Shown piece by piece: positions 36,064 to 42,818 of a stretch of DNA of 64,000 nt (its first letter is position 1; every line of letters starts with the position of its first letter). The position numbers and the translations under genes are program-made. The DNA lies in NCBI RefSeq assembly GCF_007989805.1, contig NZ_BJUB01000002.1, forward strand, positions 1 to 64,000, written 5' to 3'. The DNA is from Cellulomonas xylanilytica (lineage in GTDB: Bacteria; Actinomycetota; Actinomycetes; Actinomycetales; Cellulomonadaceae). The notes below the pieces were generated by a model. The model ran no database searches. It was not told where the DNA came from and saw nothing but the letters and a program-made list of their open reading frames with translations.

Positions 36064-36597
36064 ATGAGCTGGGAGGCGGATCTCGACCGACTGGTCACCG
36101 ACCGCGGTCCGGCGCTGGTCGCGTACGCGTACCTGCTGGTCGGGGACATGGCGTCGGCCGAGGACCTGGTGCAGGACGCTCTCGTGCGCACCTACTCACG
36201 GCGCCGGCCCGAGGAGATCACGTGGGTCGAGGCCTACGTGCGGCGGACCATCCTGCACACCTTCCTCGACGGGTACCGGGCGAAGACCCGCTTCGCGGCC
36301 GTCACGCCGTTGGTCGCGACGCCCGAGGCGGTCGACGACGAGGCCTCGGTGGCGGGCGACCGCGCCGACGTCGCCCGTGCGCTGACCACCCTGTCGCCCC
36401 GCGAGCGCGCGTGCGTCGTCCTGCGGTTCTACGACGACCTCACGCTGCCCGAGATCGGTCTGCGGCTCGACATCTCCGCCGGCGCCGTGAAGCGCTACCT
36501 GTCCGACGCCCGCCACAAGCTGGAGCCGCTGCTCGGCCCGCAGCCTGGCCTGGCCGCCGAGGACGTCGCCACGATCACGAAGGGAGGCGCGCGATGA
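36064..36597 (+). CDS. SigE-family (ECF-like) RNA polymerase sigma factor 1
   Basis: 177 aa. Sigma region 2: LVAYAYLLVGDMASAEDLVQDALVRTYSR. Region 4: LTTLSPRERACVVLRFYDDLTLPEIGLRLDISAGAVKRYLSDARHKL. This layout matches the SigE-family of actinobacterial ECF sigmas, which lack a typical anti-sigma partner. A GAGGGG site precedes the ATG. The gene overlaps the membrane-anchored partner gene as ATGA, so this pair is a signalling unit. A paralogue of the pair follows at 38083. Confidence 0.9.
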   Translation: MSWEADLDRLVTDRGPALVAYAYLLVGDMASAEDLVQDALVRTYSRRRPEEITWVEAYVRRTILHTFLDGYRAKTRFAAVTPLVATPEAVDDEASVAGDRADVARALTTLSPRERACVVLRFYDDLTLPEIGLRLDISAGAVKRYLSDARHKLEPLLGPQPGLAAEDVATITKGGAR

Positions 36598-38024
36598 ACC
36601 GCGACCTCGAGTCGGCTCTGGAGGAGCTGGCAGCACGCGCCGAGCAGAGCCACCGCTCCCGCCGGGCACCGCTGCCCGTCGACCTGATCACGGCCCGCGC
36701 CCGACGGGGCCGCCGCACGCGGGGCGCCCTGGTGGCCGCGGGCGCAGCGGCGGCGGTCGTCGCCGTCGCCGGCACCGCGTTCGCCGTGCTGCCCAACCTC
36801 ACGCCGGTCCCCCCGGCCGAGACGCCGACACCGACCGTCACCACCTCGCCGACGCCCACGCCCACCGAGACACCGACACCGACGCCGACGCTGGCGCCCG
36901 TCGTCCTCCCCCCGGGCAACCCCTCGCTGCCGTTCGGCGCGTGCGGGTCCCTGGCGGACGCGGCACCGGCCTACCCGGTCGACGACCGGGTGGACGTGCG
37001 GATCACACCGGCCACCGACACGCTCTCTGCGGGCGGGTTCGTCTCGGCCGGCGGTGTCATCGAGCGGCCGATGCCCTTCGAGACCTACCTCGCGTACGCC
37101 GTGCCCGACGACGGACCGAGCGTGGCGGTGGTCAAGGACGGCGTCGTCGTCGGCACCGCGAGCTTCTCGGAGGTCGCCGGTGACGTGACGGCCGGTCGCA
37201 GCGGGAACGACGGCGAGGTCACGTTCTTCACCAGCCTGCTCGGGCTCACGGTGTGCGACCCCGGCGACGGCGGCCCGGTCACCGCGGGACGGCCGCTGCC
37301 GGCCGGGACCTACGAGCTGCGTCCGTGGGCGAGCATCGTCACGTACGACGGCCTCCCGGAGGCGCCTGCCGAGCTGTTCCAGGACTCCCTCACCTTCGAG
37401 CAGGCCGCCGCACTGGGTGGCACCCCCGCGACCGCGGTCGGCGAGCCCACGACCGTGACGGTGACCGGCGAGGCCGAGACGCAGCAGCCGCTGCCCGGCG
37501 CCGACGTGCCGCTGGACACCACGACGTTCGCCGCCCCGCCCGCCTGCGGCGCCCCCGCGCCGGTCGCACCGCTGCGCGGAGCGATGCTCGACCTGCAGGT
37601 GACGCCCGTCGCGACCACTCTGGCCTCCGGCGAGCCCCTGGCCGTGACGGCGACCGTCCAGTACACCGGACCCGATCGCCTGCGCTTCTACGGCTACGAG
37701 CGGATCGACTACTGGGTCGTGCAGGACGGCGTCGTCGTGGGTGTGACCGTGGTGGCCAACGACGCCTTCAGCCAGTACGACGTGGGATCCGGTGCACCGC
37801 TCGTCTTCAGCGAGTGGGGTCTGGTCCTGACGTCGTGCGTGACGGAGAGCGGCTACCCGCTGAGCACCGGGGACCCGTTGCCGGCCGGCGAGTACACGGT
37901 CTATCCCGCCTGGGCCTTCTCGGACCCGGTCGCTCGGACCGGCACCGGGACGGTGGAGATGCTCCGCCCGGACGACATCTACTCGGTCACGCTCGGTTCC
38001 CCCATCCCGGTGACCCTCACCTGA
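36594..38024 (+). CDS. membrane-anchored partner of sigma factor 1, two extracellular modules
   Basis: 476 aa. A cytoplasmic N-terminus of about 44 residues with two Arg-rich patches, one transmembrane helix (about 45-66), then a Thr/Pro linker (TPTPTET repeats, 75-100). The outside part has two copies of one module: about 115-248 and 316-446. Each starts with ACG, has KDGVVVG or QDGVVVG in the middle, a later Cys, and ends PLPAGTY or PLPAGEY. No zinc-binding anti-sigma motif (HxxxCxxC) was seen. It probably controls the sigma factor from the membrane, by inference from the overlap alone. Confidence 0.75.
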   Translation: MNRDLESALEELAARAEQSHRSRRAPLPVDLITARARRGRRTRGALVAAGAAAAVVAVAGTAFAVLPNLTPVPPAETPTPTVTTSPTPTPTETPTPTPTLAPVVLPPGNPSLPFGACGSLADAAPAYPVDDRVDVRITPATDTLSAGGFVSAGGVIERPMPFETYLAYAVPDDGPSVAVVKDGVVVGTASFSEVAGDVTAGRSGNDGEVTFFTSLLGLTVCDPGDGGPVTAGRPLPAGTYELRPWASIVTYDGLPEAPAELFQDSLTFEQAAALGGTPATAVGEPTTVTVTGEAETQQPLPGADVPLDTTTFAAPPACGAPAPVAPLRGAMLDLQVTPVATTLASGEPLAVTATVQYTGPDRLRFYGYERIDYWVVQDGVVVGVTVVANDAFSQYDVGSGAPLVFSEWGLVLTSCVTESGYPLSTGDPLPAGEYTVYPAWAFSDPVARTGTGTVEMLRPDDIYSVTLGSPIPVTLT

Positions 38025-38082
38025 CCAACGGTTCGCCCCTCCCGGTCGTCCAGGAAGATGACGGCACCACTCGGGAGGTGGC

Positions 38083-38622
38083 ATGACGGCCTGGGAACAG
38101 GTTCTGGACGAGCTCGTACGGGTTCGGGGGCGCGCGCTCGTGCGGTACGCGACGCTGCTCACGGGCGACGAGCGCGAGGGTGAGGACCTGGTCCAGGACG
38201 CGCTGGTGCGCTGCTTCAGCCAGGGTCGCACCCTCCGCGACCCGGGCGCCGCGGAGTCGTACGTGCGGCAGGCGATCCTCTCGATCTTCCTGGACGCCTA
38301 CCGCCGCAAGGCCCGGTGGACGGCGGTCCGCCACCTGCTCGCGCGGGAGGACGACACCGCCGACCACGGACCTGCCAGCACGGCCCGGCTCGACGTGCAG
38401 ACCGCCCTGCTCACGCTGCGTCCCCGGCTGCGGGCGTGCGTGGTGCTCCGGTTCTACGACGACCTCACGGTCCCCGAGATCGCCCGCCGGCTCGCGCTGT
38501 CCGACGGCACCGTCAAGCGCTACCTCTTCGACGCGATCGGCCAGCTCGAGTCCCTGCTGGGGCCGCTGCCCGACGCGCACACCATCGACATCCAGCTGGT
38601 CCCGACAGGAGTGACCCGATGA
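38083..38622 (+). CDS. SigE-family (ECF-like) RNA polymerase sigma factor 2
   Basis: 179 aa. Paralogue of the sigma factor at 36064 with region 2 LLTGDEREGEDLVQDALVRCFSQ and region 4 LLTLRPRLRACVVLRFYDDLTVPEIARRLALSDGTVKRYLFDAIGQL. A GGGAGGTG ribosome-binding site precedes the ATG. It overlaps its own membrane-partner gene as ATGA. The pair is a tandem duplication of the previous pair with diverged partners, so the two units may sense different signals. Confidence 0.9.
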   Translation: MTAWEQVLDELVRVRGRALVRYATLLTGDEREGEDLVQDALVRCFSQGRTLRDPGAAESYVRQAILSIFLDAYRRKARWTAVRHLLAREDDTADHGPASTARLDVQTALLTLRPRLRACVVLRFYDDLTVPEIARRLALSDGTVKRYLFDAIGQLESLLGPLPDAHTIDIQLVPTGVTR

Positions 38623-39827
38623 GCCCCGACCTGACCCGCGCCCTGCACGACGCCGTCGACACCGGCCCCGACGACTCCCCGTTCGACGTGCTGACCCTCA
38701 CCGGCCGCATCCGGCGGCGCCGGACCGTCCGCGCGGGGGTGCGTGGCGGGGTGGCCGTCGGTGCCGTCGGTGCCGTGGCGTTCGGCGCCGTGTACGTCGG
38801 AGGGCGGGATCCTCTGTCCGTGCTCCCCGCGGCGTCGGCCGACGCCGAGCCGGGGACGTGCGGCTCGGACATCGGTCTCCTGCCGACGGCCGCTCCCGGT
38901 CGTGTCGGTCTGCTGCCGCCGTCGACGGACGGCGCCTGGTACATGGACGAGGACGCCCCCGTCCCTCCGCAGGGCACGGACCTGGGAGCCCTGGTCGGGC
39001 GCACCATGGGCCCGACGCTCGTCCGCGAGCTGTCGCCGGGGGCTCGGGACGCCGCGGTCGCCGACCTGGTGCGCGGCGCGCAGGAGGCGCTCGCCGAGGC
39101 GGAGGCGCGTCGCGCGAGCAGGCTGGCGGCTCCCGGCGCCGCCTCGCTCACCGCAGGCCAGCTCGACGCACTGGACCGTGGCGTGGACGTCGCGCGCCGA
39201 CAGCTCGAGTCCGCGCAGACGTCGGACCCGATCTCCGGCGTCGGCGACGAGCTCGACAGCCACATCCTGATCACCCGCGACGGCACGGTCGTGGCGTCCG
39301 ACGCGGACCCGTCGCCGGACCCGCGGTACTCGTGGATCTCGTCGCTCGACCGTTCCACGGCCATGAGCATGACGAGCACGGAGCTCAGCACCTGCGCGAC
39401 GGACGCCGACCCCGGCGGCGTGCCGCTGCCCGCGGGCGAGTACTCCGTCTACGTGAGCTACACCGAGGACGGCGAGCGCGCCGCGGCAGGCCCGTGGTCC
39501 CTGACCCTGCTCGAGATGCCACCGGCACCGACCGGCCTCCCCGAGGGCTTCCCGGTCGACGACATCCCTCTCATCGGCGGGCGGCTGGTCTCGGTCACGC
39601 CGACGGGTGGATCGAGCGGCGAGGGGTGGGTCGTCCAGATCGCTGTCGACGGGGACGACGCCGCCATGGAGGCCGCCCGACTGCTCCGCGACGACCTGCC
39701 GACCACCTCGGCGCTGTCGCTCCCGCGCGGCATCTCCCTCGACGTGGCCGGGTGGGAGGTCGGCGTCGCAGCGTCGACGTCGGAGGACGGAGAGCCGACG
39801 GTCGTCTACTCGATCCTCCCGGGCTGA
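38619..39827 (+). CDS. membrane-anchored partner of sigma factor 2
   Basis: 402 aa. A short cytoplasmic N-terminus with RRRR, a transmembrane segment at about 42-62, then the extracellular part. It carries one copy of the module seen twice in its paralogue: TCGSD near 81, TRDGTVVAS near 220, a Cys near 259 and PLPAGEY at about 269. Between them is a long charged helical insert (AQEALAEAEARRASRL). The C-terminal 90 residues form an extra domain with TGG-SSGEGWVVQIAVDGD. No recognised anti-sigma zinc motif. Confidence 0.75.
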   Translation: MSPDLTRALHDAVDTGPDDSPFDVLTLTGRIRRRRTVRAGVRGGVAVGAVGAVAFGAVYVGGRDPLSVLPAASADAEPGTCGSDIGLLPTAAPGRVGLLPPSTDGAWYMDEDAPVPPQGTDLGALVGRTMGPTLVRELSPGARDAAVADLVRGAQEALAEAEARRASRLAAPGAASLTAGQLDALDRGVDVARRQLESAQTSDPISGVGDELDSHILITRDGTVVASDADPSPDPRYSWISSLDRSTAMSMTSTELSTCATDADPGGVPLPAGEYSVYVSYTEDGERAAAGPWSLTLLEMPPAPTGLPEGFPVDDIPLIGGRLVSVTPTGGSSGEGWVVQIAVDGDDAAMEAARLLRDDLPTTSALSLPRGISLDVAGWEVGVAASTSEDGEPTVVYSILPG

Positions 39828-39835
39828 CGCCCCGG

Positions 39836-40171
39836 TCAGGCGTCCAGCGCCGCCTCGACGGTGTCGTGCACGGTGAACACCTGGAGCAGCGCGGTGATCC
39901 GGAAGACCTTGAGCAGCCGCTCGGAGTCGATCACGAGCTGCAGCTGACCGCCCGCCAGGCGGACCTTCTTCAGGGTGCCGACGAGCACGCCGAGGCCGGT
40001 CGAGTCCATGAACCGGACCGCCCGGAGGTCGATCACCAGATCCGTCCGGTCCCGGTCGAGCAGCAGGGAGACCTCGTCGCGCAGCGCGTCGGCGGACGAC
40101 ACGTCGATCTCGCCGTCCACCTCCACGACGGTCCGGGGACCGACGTCCCGGCTGGTCACACGCACGTCCAT
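39836..40171 (-). CDS. STAS-domain anti-sigma factor antagonist (RsbV/SpoIIAA-like)
   Basis: 111 aa. Single STAS domain: TVVEVDGEIDVSSADALRDEV, VIDLRAVRFMDSTGLGVLV and GGQLQLVIDSERLLKVFRITAL. The serine of MDSTGLG is the usual phosphorylation site used by anti-sigma kinases. GGAGGG precedes the ATG at 40171. No anti-sigma kinase or phosphatase is next to it, and it is convergent with the sigma 2 unit, so a link to those sigma factors is only positional. Confidence 0.88.
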   Translation of the reverse strand: MDVRVTSRDVGPRTVVEVDGEIDVSSADALRDEVSLLLDRDRTDLVIDLRAVRFMDSTGLGVLVGTLKKVRLAGGQLQLVIDSERLLKVFRITALLQVFTVHDTVEAALDA

Positions 40172-40225
40172 CGGCCCTCCTTCCCGCGAGCATTCAAACA
40201 GACGCACGGCCGGTCGACGAGGACC

Positions 40226-41101
40226 TCAGCCGCGGACGAACGACACCCGGTCCCCAGGCCGCACCTGGGCCAGCCGACCGTGCGCGTACCGCCGGAGCAC
40301 AGCGACCACCGGGTACCCGCCCGTGACCGGGTGGTCGACGCCGAACACGACGGGCTGGCCATCGGGCGGCACCTGCACGGCGCCGGGCACCAGTCCCTCC
40401 GACGGCAGCTCGCGTCCGGTCGCGGCGGCCGTGCGGGTCAGCGCCGGACCGGTGAGCCGGACCGCCACCCGGTTGGTCGCCGGGGTGACGTGCCACTCAC
40501 CCGCCCGCAATCCCGCCAGCACGTCCTCGAACCAGTCCGCGTGCGGTCCCGCCACCACCGGCAGCTCCACCCGGCTCGGCGGCTCCCGCAGCGGCGCGAG
40601 GTCCACCACCGGCCAGCTCCGAGGCGCCGGCCCGACCGCCAGCACGTCGCCCGTCCGCACCGGCTCCGGTCCGACACCCGCCAGCTGGTCCGTCGACCGG
40701 GAGCCCAGCACGGCCGGCACGTCGATCCCGCCCCGGACCGCGACGTACGCCCGCAGCCCCGACGTCACGGGGCCGAGCCGCAGCACGGTCCCCGAGCGGA
40801 TCTCCAGCACCGCCGCGCGCCCGACCGGCCGGTCGTCCAGCCACGCCGGCCCCGGTGCACCCGCGATCGCCACCGTCACGTCCCCGACCGCGCGCACGCG
40901 CAGGCCGCCGAGCAGCACCTCCAGCCCCGCGGCACCCTCGTCGTTGGCCACCAGCCGGTTGGCCAGCCGCAGCGCCGCCGCGTCGGCCGCCCCCGCACGG
41001 CCGACCCCGACGTGCGCCCAGCCGGGCCGGCCCAGGTCCTCCACCAGCGTCAGGAGCCCGGGGTCGAGCACCTCCAGCGCCGTCACCGCACCGCTCGTCA
41101 T
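40226..41101 (-). CDS. pxpC: 5-oxoprolinase subunit C (KipA-like)
   Basis: 291 aa. Biotin-dependent carboxyltransferase-like domain: LEVLDPGLLTLVEDLGRPGWAHVGVG at the start, then GRAGAADAAALRLANRLV, VRGGIDVPAVLGSRSTD, and the C-terminal IQPPDGQPVVFG-type segment VQVPPDGQPVVFGVDHPVTGGYP. With PxpA and PxpB it hydrolyses 5-oxoproline (pyroglutamate) to glutamate with ATP. The ATG overlaps the pxpB stop as ATGA. Last gene of the cluster. Confidence 0.92.
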   Translation of the reverse strand: MTSGAVTALEVLDPGLLTLVEDLGRPGWAHVGVGRAGAADAAALRLANRLVANDEGAAGLEVLLGGLRVRAVGDVTVAIAGAPGPAWLDDRPVGRAAVLEIRSGTVLRLGPVTSGLRAYVAVRGGIDVPAVLGSRSTDQLAGVGPEPVRTGDVLAVGPAPRSWPVVDLAPLREPPSRVELPVVAGPHADWFEDVLAGLRAGEWHVTPATNRVAVRLTGPALTRTAAATGRELPSEGLVPGAVQVPPDGQPVVFGVDHPVTGGYPVVAVLRRYAHGRLAQVRPGDRVSFVRG

Positions 41102-41739
41102 GACGACGTGAACCGCACGCGCGTGCCGGGCTGCAGGAGCGCCGGGGGGTCGCGGTCGACGTCGAAGAGGGTCTCCTCGCACCGGCCCAGCAGCCGCCAC
41201 CCACCCGGGGTCGCCGCCGGGTACACCGCGCTGAACTCGTCGGCGATCGCCACGGACCCGGCCGGCACGCGCTCGCGCGGGCTGTCCAGCCGCGGCACCC
41301 GCAGCGCCGGGTCCAGCCCGACCAGGTACGCGAACCCGGCCATGAACCCCCCGAACGCCACCGTGTACCGCGCACCGGTGTGCCGGGCGACGACCTCGTC
41401 GGCAGTCAGCCTGGTCAGCCGGGCGACCTCCGCCAGGTCCGGCCCGTCGTAGTCGACCGCGAGCACCACCTCCGGGCGCTCCGCCTCCGCGGCGGGAGCG
41501 GACCGTCCCGCCCACCAGCGCTCCACCGGCAACCCACGCGGGTCCGCGCCCTCGCGCACCCGCAGCAGCAGCGTCCGCGCGGCCGGGACCTGGTCGACGA
41601 CGACCGCCGCGTCCGGGTCCCACGCGCGCGCGGCCCGGACCGCGTCGTCCAGCGCGCGGACCTCCGCCAGCCCGGCGAGCTCCACGAGGACGGCGTCGTC
41701 CCCGTAGGGCACCACCCGCGGCGCACGTGCGTCGGTCAT
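41098..41739 (-). CDS. pxpB: 5-oxoprolinase subunit B (KipI-like)
   Basis: 213 aa. CT_C_D-type domain: YGDDAVLVELAGL at the start, then VVVDQVPAARTLLLRV, YDGPDLAEVARLTRLTADEVVARHTG and YTVAFGGFMAGFAYLVGLDPALRVPR, with GSVAIADEFSAVYPAATPGGWRLLG before the end. These are the KipI/PxpB landmarks. It partners PxpC. The gap of about 260 bases to pxpA is longer than usual. Confidence 0.92.
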   Translation of the reverse strand: MTDARAPRVVPYGDDAVLVELAGLAEVRALDDAVRAARAWDPDAAVVVDQVPAARTLLLRVREGADPRGLPVERWWAGRSAPAAEAERPEVVLAVDYDGPDLAEVARLTRLTADEVVARHTGARYTVAFGGFMAGFAYLVGLDPALRVPRLDSPRERVPAGSVAIADEFSAVYPAATPGGWRLLGRCEETLFDVDRDPPALLQPGTRVRFTSS

Positions 41740-42001
41740 GCGCCGATCCTGCCGGACCTACGGCACGGTGAGCTTCTCCCGCAGCTGAGCGACGCCCGTG
41801 GCGTCCACGGGCAGGCCGATGCCCGCATCGCTCTCGGTCCGTGCCGGCCGATGGGCCCGACACCGACCATGACGGACGAGCACGCCGTGTCGTCGGGTGC
41901 ATGGTCCGGCGCGCCGGCCGTCAGGGCGTGCAGGCACGACCGTCGCGTCATGCACGGGCGAACCGCCAGCCGGTCGTCCCGTGCTCGCCGACGTGGGTAG
42001 G
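41740..42001. other. 262-bp gap between pxpB and pxpA
   Basis: No supported gene. A leftward frame (41758-41955) ends in AGIGLPVDATGVAQLREKLTVP, which reads like a real protein C-terminus and could be a relic, but the part before it is Arg-rich noise. No clear terminator. Confidence 0.35.
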
Positions 42002-42775
42002 TCAGCCCGCGAAGGGCGCGAGCATGACGCCGTGCGCGACCAGGGCTGCTCGGACCGTACGGGCGAGCGCGGCGGCGCCGGGCGTGTCGGAGTGCACGCA
42101 CACGGACTCGGCCGCGACGGTGACCTCGGTGCCGTCGACCGCGCGGACCACGCCGTCCGTGGCCAACCGGAGGACCAGGGCAGCGACCTCGGCGGCGTCG
42201 GTGACGAGCGCGCCCGGCTCCGAGCGCGGCACCAGGGTCCCGTCGGCGCGGTAGCCGCGGTCGGCGAAGGCCTCCGGGACGGCGCGGAGGCCGCGCACGC
42301 TCGCCGCGGCCAGCACGGCCGACCCCGGGAGGCCCAGCACCGGCAGGTCCGTGATCGCGGCGACGACCGCCCGGGCGTGCTCCTCGTGGTGGACGACAGC
42401 GTTGTACAGCGCGCCGTGCGGCTTCACGTACGCCACGCGCGCACCCTCCCGGAGAGCGACCGCCTGCAGGGTCTCGATCTGCTCGGCCACCTGCGCCGTC
42501 AGCACGTCCGCGGGCACGTCGAGGAACCGGCGGCCGAAGTTCTCCCGGTCCAGGTACGAGACGTGCGCGCCCACGGCGACGCCGCGCGCCGACGCCGCCC
42601 GGCAGACCGACGCCATGATCCGCTCGTCGCCCGCGTGGAACCCGCACGCGACGTTGGCGCTGGTCACGACGTCGAGCAGCATCGTGTCGAGGCCGTCCAC
42701 GCCGGCCTCCCACGCGTCGAGCTCCTCACCGAGATCGCAGTTGAGGTCGATCCTCGCCCCCATCCGTCCAGTCAT
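42002..42775 (-). CDS. pxpA: 5-oxoprolinase subunit A (LamB/YcsF family)
   Basis: 257 aa from the ATG at 42775; the ATG at 42763 is equally possible because the domain starts only four residues after it. Metal and catalytic blocks: IDLNCDLGEELDAW, SANVACGFHAGDERIM, VGAHVSYLDRENFGRR and YVKPHGALYN. The C-terminal SVCVHSDTPGAAALAR is conserved. It is the catalytic metal-dependent subunit of the oxoprolinase. Same strand as pxpB and pxpC. Confidence 0.93.
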   Translation of the reverse strand: MTGRMGARIDLNCDLGEELDAWEAGVDGLDTMLLDVVTSANVACGFHAGDERIMASVCRAASARGVAVGAHVSYLDRENFGRRFLDVPADVLTAQVAEQIETLQAVALREGARVAYVKPHGALYNAVVHHEEHARAVVAAITDLPVLGLPGSAVLAAASVRGLRAVPEAFADRGYRADGTLVPRSEPGALVTDAAEVAALVLRLATDGVVRAVDGTEVTVAAESVCVHSDTPGAAALARTVRAALVAHGVMLAPFAG

Positions 42776-42804
42776 CCCCCGATCCTGCCCGACCCGCGCG
42801 CGGT

Positions 42805-42810
42805 GGGAGG
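42805..42810 (+). promoter_or_regulatory. ribosome-binding site fixing the helicase GTG start
   Basis: GGGAGG eight bases ahead of the GTG at 42819 selects that start in an open frame that continues far upstream. Confidence 0.5.
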
Positions 42811-42818
42811 ATGGACGG

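Noticed and set aside
41758..41955. Small minus-strand frame of 65 codons as a real gene
   Set aside because: Only its C-terminal third looks protein-like and it has no ribosome-binding site. Kept as a relic note instead.
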